Shown here: positions 12,458 to 23,309 of the stretch, one piece after another
How the letters are laid out: each line of letters opens with the position of its first letter
How positions within the stretch are numbered: position 1 is the first letter of the stretch
Notes under the pieces: generated by a model
Databases searched by the model: none
What the model saw: the letters and a program-made list of their open reading frames with translations, nothing else
What the model was told of the DNA's origin: nothing
Translations under genes and position numbers: made by a program
NCBI GenBank assembly: GCA_007844125.1
Contig: CM017565.1
Location: forward strand, 7,638,885-7,702,884
DNA: 64,000 nucleotides
DNA from: Sinonovacula constricta
Taxonomy: Eukaryota; Mollusca; Bivalvia; Cardiida; Solecurtidae
Direction: 5' to 3'

Positions 12458-13675
12458 ATGGTTCGCAAACGGAACTGCACAAACCCTATTACTAATCGCA
12501 GAATCACAGCCTTCAGCATTCAAAAGTTTTCCACGTTTTCTTGTAATTGAATCCCTTGACAAAAAAACATGACAATAGTCTCTCCATTTATCGTTGATAA
12601 ATCAGCCAAAGGTATTTTCGGCACAGTTGACGCCGTTAAAAAATAAATAATGTTTTTTTCATTGCAACAAATTAAAAAGCCATTTCTGAGAAAATTTTGA
12701 AAACAACCGAATTCTGTTCACTTAAGGTAAGTAAACACATATCCACACAGATCACTAAACTTTTTCTAAATGCGTCATACCCTGTGGAGACCTTTCCGGC
12801 GTTCCAGAGGAGAATATTCTGAAAGAACTTCAACCCCAATTTGAGTTCGCAGAATTTCCTTTTTGAAAGACGACCGCCGCATTCCATGAAACACTTTAGT
12901 TCTAACTTTTTCCAGCCACAAACTTCCCACCCCAATGAATGTCGGGTACAGTGTTGTTAAAGTACAAGTGTATATCCCAAACCTTCTGAGATGCTTTGGC
13001 TGTCAGAGGTTTGGTCACCAGGAATCTCAGTGTAAGAAAGAAATGTGCTGCGGCAGTTGCGGAAAATTGTCTCAACATAATGCCGAAGATTGTCCGAATG
13101 CTCCAATGTAGCGCAAATTGTTGAGGTCAACAAGAAAAGCGTTCCAAAGGCTGTCCAATATGGAAAATAGAATAGGAAGTACGTACTGAAAATCAAATAC
13201 GAAGGGTGTTTCATTCTTTGAGGCACGTAAGTTGGCCAAGGAGAAGTTAAAACCTGTGCTCCAGAAGTACTCCTTCGCCTTCCTAACAAAGACGCCACAC
13301 ACTTCGGTGAGCAAAGACAACTCTACCCGGTATGAGGATTTCACTAGTGATCAAATCTCTGATAACGTCATAATGCCCACAAAGTACAAAAATAACAAAG
13401 GTATCTGATTCATCCTGTAACACTTTAAATAAGGCAACCACTATTACCCAATCACAGTCCTCTTCATCACAGCGGTCCCAACCCTCTTCCAGACGTGCAA
13501 CAAGTGAGGAAAAAACAACAACTTAGACCCAGGGCAACAAAGAGGGAGTAGCCCTTCCAAAGCTCGGGAACGGAGAGCTACCATAACACGCTCTCCAAAT
13601 AAATTTGCCTGTCTGATGGAGGCCGACTCTTCATCAGACAAGCCGCCAAGGTCGCCAGTAACTGCACCCAAGTAA
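12458..13675 (+). pseudogene. LINE ORF1 (Gag-like, CCHC knuckles), broken
   Basis: The likely start is ATG 12458 (MVRKRNCTNPITNRR). Several frameshifts follow, but the order of the family is kept: an N-terminal RNA-binding region, then GVPEENILKELQPQ (from about 12797), then KVQVYIPNLLRCFGCQRFGH leading into two zinc knuckles (about 12992-13095). Each knuckle carries an extra residue compared with CX2CX4HX4C. KGVSFFEARKLAKEK follows near 13205 and a Ser/Arg-rich C-terminus ends with TAA near 13675. ORF1 proteins of this class coat the element RNA. At least three stops or shifts make it non-functional. Long - strand frames at 12957-13344 are its antisense shadow. Confidence 0.8.
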
Positions 13676-13700
13676 TAAAATAAGAATATCCCATAATATG

Positions 13701-15660
13701 GAGAATAATAAAATCATCCACTGGAATTGGCGAGCCAATTTTAATGAAATTCTACTTTTATTGGTCACTTTAAACCCTGCAGTGTCATGCCTCCTAGGAG
13801 ACATTCCTGAAAGAAAATAATAACATTGATTTTAAAGGTTATTCTAATTAAAAAACAAACAAACAAAAACATTAATACAATATATGATAGGGCGTCTGGA
13901 GGATCGACAATACTTGTCAACTTCAAATTGCCACATTCAATGATGAAACTTAACACTGATTTACAGGCTGTTGCCATTCGTTTAACAATCCATAAAGTCA
14001 TTAAAGGTTTGCTTTGTTTGTCGTCCACCTAATTCAAATATTGCAAAATCAAAATTTGATGACTTAATAAATCAATTACCTTATCCTTTAAATTCTTGTA
14101 GGGGACTTTAATGGACATAATCCATTATGGGGATATGGTGATTATGACAATTTGGGTAAAAGGTTAGAGGACTTAATGGCCTAAAATCGTTATATGCCTA
14201 ATGAATAATAAAAAAGCAACTTACTTACATCCTGCTTCAGGACGTTATTCCTTTCTTGAACCTTCTTTATGTCATCCTTCTATATATCTCGATTATAGCG
14301 GGATGTACATGATGATTTATGTGGGAGTGATCACTTTCCCATAATAATGTAGTGCATTGTTCAATGTATGTGGGCGATTTTCTTATATGCTATCGCTTCA
14401 AAAATATGAACACCATTGAAAGGCAATTGCAACAATGCCTCAACTTATTACAAACTTGGAGAAACAACAGTAACATTTTCTACCTCTAAAACAAACTACG
14501 TACATTTTTGTCAGAAAGAACTTTAACAACGATCCAGAACTATTTCATAAGAACGTTTGCATTCCTGTCGTCAAGGAAACAAAATTTCTTGGTGCCAGAC
14601 TGACAGCAAATTGTTATGTCATATATCAAATATTGAAAAAAAAAAACCCACTAAGTGTCTTAAATCTCCTGACCTGTTGAATCTTTTTTCCCATACCGAC
14701 TGGGGAGCTGATAGGAAGGCATTGCAACTTTACAGATCGCAGGTAAGATCAAAATTAGATTATGGCAGCATTGTTTACAGCTCTGCCAGAAGATCATATC
14801 TCCAAATGCTTGACGTTGTCAACAACCAGGGACTCCGTCTGGCCCTTTCAGCTTTCATTACTTCACCTGCAGATACCCTTCATGCTGAAGCTACTGAACG
14901 ATCATGATAGCTTAGACGAGAGAAACTTGCTTATCCTTAATATGAACTGTACGCGCGTAAACCAAAGGCAATTAAATCTTTGCTAATATTAGATCTTTGC
15001 GAATATTAGAAATCATACAATCATCACACGTTAATTTAAATGAAGTTATCGAAAATAATGTATTGGAATTTCCACCATTGCAGTTTAAAACTCCTGCTGT
15101 TTATTTAATTCTCTGTACAAACAGTAAATCAACACTACGTCCAAAGCTTCCAGAACTGCGCAACAAGAAATACTCTAATCACCTCAAAATATATAATGAT
15201 GGCTCAAAAGCAGATTTATATGTCGCCTGTGCTTCCGCCAGTAAAATTCATTGTTTTAAACGAAAATTACTACCCGACTCGTCTATTTTTACAGCCGAAA
15301 TTCAGGCTGTTAAGCTGTCTCTAGATTTCATTTCATTTCAAATCATCCTGGCGATAAATTTATAGTATTATCGGACTCTTTGTCGGTAGTAAGCTATTAA
15401 AAATCTCATTTTTTTCCACCCCCTTGCTTAGAGAACTACTTTTAAAACGGAATTAAGTTTGTCTTATTAAGAATATTGTTTTCAGTTGGTTACCTAGTCA
15501 TGTAGGCATCCAAAGAAAAGAGGATGCAGATAAGAGTGCAAAATATGCCTTAGCCCTTACTGAGACAGATATGTGCATCACACACATAGATTTTAAACCT
15601 CTTATCAATCGATATATTTTATATATACCAAATGAAAAACAAGTTGTGATACTACTATTT
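13701..15660 (+). pseudogene. LINE ORF2 (endonuclease-RT-RNase H), broken
   Basis: It starts at ATG 13701 (MENNKIIHWNWRANFNEILL), the usual start of an apurinic endonuclease domain. ASGGSTILVNFKLPHS (near 13895) and VGDFNGHNPLWGYGD (14099) are further endonuclease motifs. After a deletion, YVGDF at 14367-14381 stands for the RT catalytic YVDD box, with the first Asp changed to Gly. The RT C-terminus follows (DWGADRKALQLYRSQVRSKL near 14700), then RNase H (IYNDGSK near 15190, IFTAEIQAVKLSLDF near 15290, WLPSHVGI at 15487). Frameshifts near 14400, 14560, 14900 and 15370 break it. Confidence 0.85.
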
Positions 15661-15905
15661 ATTGAATATTTGAACTTTTTAAACTGTTATGTTAACTTTA
15701 TACATTTTTAAACTATTTATAATGTAAACATGTTTACAATCATGTGTCACATAATTTTAACTTTGTAGATTTTTATATTTCTACTTACGTAAATTTAGAT
15801 TTTAACCTGATTATATTTAGTCCACGTTAAACTTCACTGTATTCGGCACCGTATGACATATAAAGTGTCAGTGTGCCGGAAAACCCCAAATACCATACTT
15901 TCAAA
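15661..15905 (+). other. LINE 3' untranslated region
   Basis: An A+T-rich stretch ends with TTCGGCACCGTATGACATA (from about 15842) and a 'gtgtgccggaaaacccc' segment. I recognise this as the kind of 3' end carried by related elements. It includes a perfect 14-bp palindrome, GTAAACATGTTTAC (15724-15737). Confidence 0.5.
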
Positions 15906-15934
15906 ATTCCCTTTATATTTTTCTCTATACCATC

Positions 15935-16060
15935 AGGCCCAGATTTACCGCGGCGGAGGGGCGGGGAGGGGTGTTCTAGCAGTACTGCTAATCAGACCCC
16001 TGAGAACGTCTGAAAACATCCGCTGTGTGTATTGCCAACCCCAATAACAGGTTTTACACT
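15935..16060. other. G+C-rich block of unknown nature
   Basis: A short G-rich stretch (GGGGCGGGGAGGGG near 15958) sits just after the LINE end in A+T-rich DNA. A CTAGCAGTACTGCTAA near-palindrome lies near 15977. No coding frame or family was recognised. It may be flanking DNA or a short repeat insertion. Confidence 0.25.
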
Positions 16061-16914
16061 CGTTGGTTGGTAATGTGAAATGCTTGATTTGCCGGGGAGT
16101 TCGGAATGTTTGTCACCTTGAATCCAAATGTAATGTAGTACCCATTAAACTTTCATGTAATTAAAGCGTACTTTTCCTTGTATTTTTTTTAAAAAATGCA
16201 GACGAAAAAGATTTTTTAAAGATACGAGAATTTTGTGAGTGAGTTATAAAAAATATTTAGTGTTGCGGTCACAAAGTAAAGAATGATTTTGATATGAAAC
16301 TGAGCACAAACAATGTAACATGTGTTTTAATTCAAGCGAACAATAAAAAAGAAGACAAAAATTATTGGCAACAACCATTTGTTGACAAAAAACAAAATCA
16401 AGTTGCATAAAGAAAATGAAAATAAGGAATATATATTGGAGATTTTATGATAATAATTACACTTCAGAGAAATGTAGCTGCGAGAATCGAAATAAATAGT
16501 AAAACTTTTTACAGTATCCATAGTTATAGTTAAAAATGTTGCCAAGTGTCACATTTCTAAATTACCTACAATTTAATAACCTGAAAAGACAATATTTGAA
16601 AAGAAAACATTATATTTTGGCATAAGGTGCAAAGGATAAAATAATTATAAGTATGCCAGATAATGTTGTATAATCGTCTGTATATTTACCGTAGATGTAT
16701 TTTCTCACGCATATTCTGCACTCAATGATTTACATAAAATCTGAATTAGTTCTTATGTTTTTTATATTATTGCACCTACAGAGTTATGTTTATACTGGCG
16801 ACGTCCAGATTATTTTTGGTGCATGAGACCCAAGACAAAATGCCATGGTAGAACCCCCGGTGCTCCACAAAAAGACATACCACACTTAAATTATGTTTTG
16901 TACGTTTGTATGTT

Positions 16915-16915
<1 letters not shown>
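16061..16915. other. A+T-rich non-coding DNA
   Basis: I see nothing that can be supported as a gene or repeat. The - strand frame at 16327-16545 is low in complexity and looks like chance. Confidence 0.45.
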
Positions 16916-16918
<3 letters not shown>

Positions 16919-16980
<62 letters not shown>

Positions 16981-17148
16981 TGTATGTGTGTATTATGTAT
17001 GTATGTATGTATGTATGTATGTATGTATGTATGTATGTATGTATGTATGTATGTATGTATGTATGTATGTATGTATGTATGTATGTATGTATGTATGTAT
17101 GCACGTATGTCCGTATGTATGTATGTACGTACGTATGTATGTATGTTT
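16919..17148. repeat. Compound microsatellite (TG)n-(TATG)n
   Basis: About 27 TG units (16919-16972) pass through a mixed stretch into roughly 30 TATG units (about 16995-17100). A TACG/TATG-rich end follows, to 17148. The many long open frames of Cys/Val or Thr/His across it are translations of the repeat. Confidence 0.95.
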
Positions 17149-17239
17149 GATTGTCTCGCGGATTGCCTTGATTAAACGTATTGTTGTTTGTTAAGGGCTC
17201 GAAGCCTTACCTTTTCCAGATAATCTACTATCAGTTTGT

Positions 17240-18340
17240 TGGTGCTTTTTTACTTAAAATATACAAATATACCTGTCGACGAAAATTGCTCGTCACGAAA
17301 TATAGTCTGACGTCTGACTTTTATCGTCTGACGGAATGTTTAATTTGGCTGAGTCAATTTTGCAATCCTTAAACGGAAGTATATGTATATAACATTTACA
17401 TTTCAATCGTGCGTTTCAACGACAACAGGAAATGGCTTTGCAAGATGTACATTCACAATGAAGTGGAAAAGCCTTGGACGAAGCAAGACGATTCTTTCTC
17501 TGATTTCAAGCTGATATGAGACGTCCGCATGCAAATATATTTCAGGAAAAAAAGCACAAAACAAGACGCTGTTCTCATATTCTACCGCAGACGAAAACTT
17601 ACTGCGTGTTTCTGTTGTCAAGGTAATATAACACTGAAACGTCACTTTTGTAGACTTGCACTTAACGCTATAATAACATTTGCAGGCAAAATGTATTACC
17701 GTCTTCAAGGTCTGTTTTGAGAAACAGCTCTACTTATTTGTCAATACATTAAGGCGCTTTAAATATGCATGCAAAAAGAAAAAAAAAGACAACGATGTAG
17801 TCGAAATAAATATTGACAGCTCTTCGTTTTTAAAACTGTTCTATGCGAATAATCAATCACAATGTTGTTATGCTTCTACAAGGCACACGAACTAGTAAAA
17901 TGCGATAGCACCGAGACTACTAACAAAAGACAATAATTACCACAAGCTCCAGTTTTGAATGGTCAATTAACAATTGTTTGTGGTTTTGGAATTCATAGCC
18001 GCGATCAATTATTATCGTTATATGGACCTTCAGCTATTTTGGTAGAGGAAAGCCAGAGACAAGTGTCTGGATAGAACCAAAGGCGCGTCAGAGCTCAGCC
18101 AAAGATGGAAGAGTTTTCTCAAAGATTATATTTCAAACAAAATATTATCATAAAAATGTCGCATAGTTTGCTACTTTCAGCAAAAAGAAAAATTATAAGC
18201 CTTACACTGCTGGATGATATTTAAGCTTTGTCTCGTCGTATTCCTTTCGTTAGGTTGTACAGCCAAAGGGATGGCAAGCCTTGGTCATGCAATATCGCAT
18301 TTACACTGGACGAATGTATTTCAAATTCATGGCTTTTGTT
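17240..18340. repeat. Duplicated block A, copy 1
   Basis: This stretch matches 29990-31470 over its length, with point changes and indels. Examples are GCTCGTCACGAAATAT versus GCTCATCACATTCTAT, TAATAACATTTGCAGG versus TAATAACATTTGTAGA, and CATTAAGGCGCTTTAAATA versus CATTAAGGAGCTGTAAATA. The far end also pairs (CATGCAATATCGCATTTACA versus CACGCAATATCCTATTTACA). No reading frame is kept between the copies, so the homology is not coding. Blocks B and C follow it in both places. Confidence 0.7.
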
Positions 18341-18614
18341 TGTGAGTATGGTTAAACATGTTATATGGAAATGATTCACTTAATTACTTGTTTAACATTA
18401 AATTTAATATACCTAACGAGCTCCGTCAAGAAATTGGCGGGATGTCTTCGCTTATAAAATGGGTTGTGTCTCAAATGCAGGAGAGCGTTGTAATTTAAAT
18501 TCATACTAAATAAAATTAAGTCAGCCAAATTGAAAATTCCTGGTTTCTTGTTCATCAAGAAAGTCGTTAAAATTATTTTGATCGGTCGTTTATCAGCTAC
18601 CAAGAATATATGTT

Positions 18615-18895
18615 ACGTCAGATTTATTTAATCTGTAGTGCTTATAATGTCGGAGCTAAATAAGAATATATGACAAAGTACCATGAGCATTGCACCATAT
18701 TCCAAACTTTGAAAAGGTACAGGACAAAGGTATTCACACGCAAGCCAAACGTTAAAGTCATATTTATTTAACCTCTATTGCTTATAACGGCAGAGCTACG
18801 AATAAGAATATATGACAAAGTACTAGGAGCATTGCAACATATACCATAATTTGAAAAGGACAAAAGTATTGACATGCAAGCCAAATGAAAAGAAC
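18615..18895. repeat. Tandem duplication, period about 140 bp
   Basis: The tail of the family II repeat is present twice in direct order. GATTTATTTAATCTGTAGTG (18621) is matched by TATTTATTTAACCTCTATTG (18761). 'aagaatatatgacaaagta', 'gagcattgca' and 'cacgcaagccaaa' recur at the same spacing. It is confined to this copy. Confidence 0.8.
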
Positions 18896-19372
18896 AAATC
18901 TGTGATGAATCATTTAACAAATAGAGTGGACCCGACAGTTACCGCCTTGGAATGGTCAGTCGGCAATATGGACCAACTGTGGTGCTTAAACCGGTTTTAC
19001 AGAGCTCTAAATTCGCACTTCCTTACGGGTTTCTCAAATGCAAGTAATAAAAAGAAACCCGATCTATTCGGAAAAAGATATCTAGCGCTGACGTTTTCTT
19101 TGATAAGATATGACGGAAGTTGTGACGTCATTGAAAAATAATGTCCGCATCGTGTTTAGAAGAAAAAAAAGGTTGATTGTAAATGAAATAAACTTTTTTA
19201 ATCAAGAATAAATTACCTGAGATGAGTAAATGGTTGTAGCATCATCCTCATGTGAAGATGGAATTGAGGAAGCAAAGTCCAATGTCCATCAAAAGAAATA
19301 TAATAACAATCCTTATAGGATGAATTAATTGACAATAAAGATTACATGCACTTGGAGAGTTTTTACGACCGC
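18630..19372 (-). repeat. Hairpin-core repeat, family II, full copy
   Basis: In element orientation it runs from about 19372 down to 18630. It has a head starting near 'aattcatcctataaggattg', then 'gtttaagcaccacagttggt' with the hairpin (18957-18985), 'ccaaggcggtaactgtcggg', and a tail ending 'tttgtcatatattcttatt'. It matches 32640-33225 end to end; the extra length is the 140-bp tandem duplication in its tail. A 96-codon + strand frame across it is antisense to the repeat and not a gene. This copy is also block B of the segmental pair. Confidence 0.85.
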
Positions 19373-19429
19373 CATACCGCACAAGTAACATTGTTGTGAT
19401 CATAAATAAGAATATATGACAAAGTAAAT

Positions 19430-19950
19430 CTTACGGAAATAATCGATGACGATATATTCTATATTGAATGTTTTAATTCTCTGGTGACCGGGGTTCTCAA
19501 ATATTAATTGACACGCACTTAAAATGTTAATTGTAGGAAAAATGGAAATGAAATGTGTTTTTTTCTTTATTAGTCCTTAGTGTTCTAAAATACAAACAAA
19601 GACCACGTGACATTGACATTAAATGTAAGTAGGCAAAATAATTTATTGCGGTGGCCTATTAAGAACAGTATTTGTTTTCTTTTTGCGATTGTAATGTTTT
19701 CCTCTATCGTATTTGTTTAATTGACCAATAAACACTCATGTTGTGCCTATTATTTGCGAAGGGATTGTCGCAGTCTAGACATGTTTGCACAAAGCACTGC
19801 GCGGAGATAAATTAGCCCATGAACCTTTCCGGTATTGCCCCTATTTGAACCATATGTGGAAAGGACCGTGTTCTTTTATAGTAATAAATTACCAAAAATC
19901 AAGCCGAGATAACGCCCGCGTATTACTTTTTCTTATAAGTTTATTGCTAC
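19430..19950. repeat. Duplicated block C, copy 1
   Basis: It pairs with 34805-35350. TTACGGAAATAATCGATGAC matches TCACGGAAATCATCGATGAT. 'aataatttattgcggt' matches 'aataataaattgcggt'. TCGTATTTGTTTAATTGACC matches TCGTATTTTTTTAAATGGTC. 'agtctagacatgtttgcaca' matches 'ctctagacgtgctttcacaa'. No conserved reading frame was found. Confidence 0.6.
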
Positions 19951-21060
19951 TGTAAAAAAACGAAGGACCAATCGATCAATCAAATATGTTGTCCATAACA
20001 TATCTTACACAAGGATACCTTGTTTATTTTGACATAACTTGATAAGTTCAAAGAGCTCAGTAATGGTTAAATTGACTGAGTAGTCAATAGTGTACTGAAA
20101 AAGCAGCTTAAATATCTATGATGTGCAAATGTGTATTTCCGGAAGGCCCTTTGGTCATGCTATAATACAGACAGGGCAAAACAGTCTCCTTTTGAACCAT
20201 TTACAATATAAAACATAAATGTTATAATGAGAGCCCATTTTATGTTAAACATCTTTAGAGACAATCCAGTTCATACAATCAGTTATACAATCGACAATCA
20301 ATTTATGGAAACAGACTAAACGCACGCTTTATATGGAAATCTACTATAAACACAGTAAACACAGTGGTTGACTGTATATCTTTGAGATCAAGCTTTACGT
20401 TTTAAACACAATTTTTTTCAATTTTTATGGAAGTATTGTGATTGCCTTACATGATTGCAATGTCAAAATTATTATATCAAACGAGTAAAGTTCACTGATT
20501 TTAAATGTTGCGACATTGTTTGTAGTTGCCACTTCTCATTATTTCCATTTTAAAATAGATTAGCAAAGCAATTATATCGACCACCTTAAAAGTAAGATAC
20601 AAAAAAGCAACATTGTAGCCGCTATTCGATCGCACAAATTAAAAACAAGTCTATGGAATAATACTTCTTTACACATCATTGAAGGCAATAATCATCAACA
20701 CAGAACGGATGTAATTCCTTACAAATATATAAATTATTTGGATATGTCTAATCCGATCCAACTATGTCTGACCGCATGTTATGTGTAAAATAAAATTGAA
20801 TTTCCTCTACTTTCAATTGGCAAACCTTATGTTTGCAAAAAAATAGAAAATATTAAATATGTCGATTTTTCTACAGTTTAGATAAAGACAAGTAATGAAA
20901 ACTATTTAATATATGTATTGTTTGCACACACATTCGAGACGTATCTTTTGCTGTGGATAATGCAATACAATAAGTGTGAGAAAAGTTAGACATTAAGGAA
21001 GGATCATTTGAACTTTAAGCTACACTGTATTATAGGAGATCTAAGCGACTGAATGAATAT
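19951..21060. other. A+T-rich non-coding DNA
   Basis: No gene, RNA gene or repeat can be supported, beyond a short AAACACAGT duplication near 20345. Confidence 0.45.
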
Positions 21061-21061
21061 A

Positions 21062-21197
<136 letters not shown>

Positions 21198-21249
21198 TGG
21201 GGGTGGGGGCACTTACGTTAAAGATGTCCAGGAAAGCGTAAGACAATAA

Positions 21250-22830
21250 AATGCATCCTCGGAATAATAAAGTCTATACAAGTTGTTTGATTGTTCCCAT
21301 ATGGATTCGGCCTCAGTTTGCTGAGTTTGCGTAAGTAGCCAATGAAGTCTTAACGTTCATTGATTTAATAAGTTGGCCCCTAAGCATATTTGCAGAATTG
21401 TGTTTATGACAAAAAAATCGATGTGATTCAAAAAGGTATACGTCTGTGTCCTTTAAAATCAGATGTGACCTATTTTTTATTACAGATGGAGGTTTTGCGT
21501 ATTTTTATACGGCATATTATTTAATGTTGAATCATTAAAAAACGACGATCAATTGTAATTTTTGGGGTTAACGTATTAGGTTCATAATCATGAGGATTAA
21601 TACTTACAATTCCACCATTATAATACATTCTTAGCATTAAAACATGTAAACCGATCCTTTGGCACGTTCAATCAATAAATTAACTACTTTACGTTTAAAA
21701 AAGAATTTTCTGAAAGAAGTCACTTTAGGAGTTATCTTTCTTATATATCATTATTTGATTTGATTACGTTTTATTATGTTCAAAGGTACGATACAAGTTC
21801 TAGATGCACGATTTGCTTCTAGGCATTAACGTGTGTGCTGATAGATGGGCGAGATGAGTCAAAACTAGATTTGGAGGTTGATATCGAGAATCACAACACA
21901 ATCACAATACAATCACAACACAATCAAAATCACAATCACAATTCAACACAGTCCAAGATCCAAGATCCAAGATCCAAGATGGCAGCTTCAGATTTCCCGT
22001 GGTACTGTGGTTTAACCAAGGATAAAACGATAAGACCTGTGCACACTAACGACGAAGAATAACGATCCAAAACTTCACTTCAGCGAAATTATTGTTCACA
22101 AAACCATATGGCTATGTGTTGATACAGTTTATGATCTTTATTACCACAAATAACAATTTTTTGAGAAGAACGCATTTTTTGTCAACCCGCCATGTCACGT
22201 GACCGAATTACATTGTCTGCTTTGTTAAAAATTAATTGAAGTCAATAGATACTGAAAGCACGGTTTAAATTGAACATATCTTACTACTACTTCTCTTTCT
22301 ATGTATGAATAAAATATCATGTAATGTATTTGTCATTCAAATTTTTTTACATTCACTTCACACTTTTGGATTAGTTGTCTTAGTGAATTGATTTTAGGCC
22401 AGACATTGCTTATCAAACAAAGTATTATGGAGTAGCATGGTGTTCTTTCGACTTTGTTTCTATGACTTACCAAACTATAGTGTATATATTGCAAAATGTA
22501 TACAGTTGAAACTGTCTACAATGTATTAGTAACAAACCTGACGGCTCAAGTGTGACAACATATGCGTGTTATTGAAACCGCAACCTCGACAGTGTAGAAA
22601 ACCTTCCCGTGTATGTAATCAATGTTGTCACTAAATTCATTCTATTAGGATTATCCGATTGTTACAATTATTTTTCTTTGAGATATATTTGACCTCTAAT
22701 GATTTTTGTATTTGATTCTGTTAGGCAATATAGAATTTTATGTAGATTTATAAAAGCAATATTTCTCCATATAACAAATTCTATGTGGAAATTTGTATTA
22801 ACAAGTACTTCAATACTGTTTTTTAGGTAA
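21250..22830. other. A+T-rich non-coding DNA
   Basis: It holds the imperfect tandem repeat at 21889-21980. At 22600-22690 a stretch resembles the start of the family II head (GTGTATGTAATCAATGTTGT, then 'ttcattctattaggatt'). No gene was recognised. Confidence 0.4.
21889..21980. repeat. Imperfect minisatellite
   Basis: Units of the AATCACAACAC type repeat about five times with small changes. Four near-exact CCAAGAT-type units then follow directly (about 21953-21980). The 75-codon frame across it comes from the repeat. Confidence 0.85.
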
Positions 22831-22834
22831 TTAC

Positions 22835-22900
22835 GTAACGGTCAGTTAGTAATATGGACCGACTGGGGTACTTAAACCGGATTTACAGAGCTATGTCTTT
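22835..22900 (-). repeat. Hairpin-core repeat, core only
   Basis: AACGGTCAGTTAGTAATATG, then GACCGACTGGGGTACTTAAA and ACCGGATTTACAGAGCT, match the core of the family II copies at 18950 and 32790. Neither head nor tail continues beyond it in the same orientation. A family II head-like start lies 200 bases away in the opposite orientation. Confidence 0.7.
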
Positions 22901-23022
22901 TTTCAGCTGTTTTAAACTAAAGATTTCACTCGCATGTTAATAGATCATGTTAATAGATCTGTCTTGTGCGTTTTTTTATGGCTGCTCTCGGACAAATAAC
23001 AGGATCTATATAAAATCACTTA

Positions 23023-23040
23023 TTTATTGACTATTTTATT
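23023..23040 (-). terminator. Paired poly(A) signals
   Basis: Two AATAAA hexamers on the - strand (complements of 23023-23028 and 23035-23040) lie about 90 to 105 bases after the stop of the small frame at 23127-23291. The position is right for a 3' end, but such hexamers are common in A+T-rich DNA. Confidence 0.35.
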
Positions 23041-23126
23041 AAATAACTATTTATATTGTTTGTTTTGTACATACTATTTTTTTCATAGTTTTTAATGAAG
23101 GATTCACAATCTTCCTTTGAAATATT

Positions 23127-23291
23127 CTAGAAACGTTCAACTTCAAATGGTGGTGGGGAGGGGGGTGCAGAGTCTAAATGTTGGATTTCTTTCAGTTTGG
23201 CAATGATTTGATCTGCCTGACAATCACTCAATCGTTCTAATTCTAAAATGTCGTTAGCCAACAACTCCAGCATATGTTCTACTCCCGACAT
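23127..23291 (-). CDS. Candidate small ORF or last exon, unknown
   Basis: ATG at 23291-23289 opens 54 codons ending in TAG at 23129-23127. The first 40 or so residues are Leu/Glu/Asp/Ile-rich with a helix-like pattern (HMLELLANDILELERLSDCQ). A Ser/Pro run (APPSPPPFEVERF) closes the protein. The composition is protein-like and the local G+C is raised. Upstream, an ATTTGAAG acceptor-like site keeps the frame open, so it could be the last exon of a split gene. Two poly(A) hexamers follow the stop. I recognise no domain. It may equally be a piece of an unknown mobile element. Confidence 0.4.
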   Translation of the reverse strand: MSGVEHMLELLANDILELERLSDCQADQIIAKLKEIQHLDSAPPSPPPFEVERF

Positions 23292-23309
23292 ATCTTCAAA
23301 TATTATAAA

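Larger units (their letters stand above)
12359..15905 (+). mobile_element. Decayed I/Jockey-type LINE with both ORFs
   Basis: A non-LTR retrotransposon lies in the expected order: a short 5' leader (about 12359-12457), ORF1 with zinc knuckles, ORF2 with endonuclease, reverse transcriptase and RNase H segments, and a 3' UTR ending near 15905. At about 3.5 kb it is clearly shorter than an intact element of this kind. The loss is internal: most of the endonuclease C-terminus and the N-terminal and central RT are gone between about 14340 and 14360. Frameshifts and stops interrupt both ORFs, so it cannot move itself. The ends are judged from resemblance to related elements; no target-site duplication was found. 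A C-terminal RNase H favours the I group in the broad sense over CR1 or RTE. Confidence 0.85.

Noticed and set aside
12957..13344. Two overlapping - strand frames of 113 and 90 codons
   Set aside because: They are the antisense of LINE ORF1, whose + strand zinc knuckles are clear.
16823..17194. Long open frames rich in Cys/Val or Thr/His on both strands
   Set aside because: They are translations of (TG)n and (TATG)n microsatellites. The same applies at 21004-21249, 31749-31940 and 51875-52189.
17403..17708. 101-codon - strand frame
   Set aside because: The homologous block at 29990-31470 does not keep the frame, so it is chance.
18851..19141. 96-codon frame on the + strand
   Set aside because: It lies entirely in a family II repeat, antisense to it, and the frame is not kept in the copy at 32640-33225.
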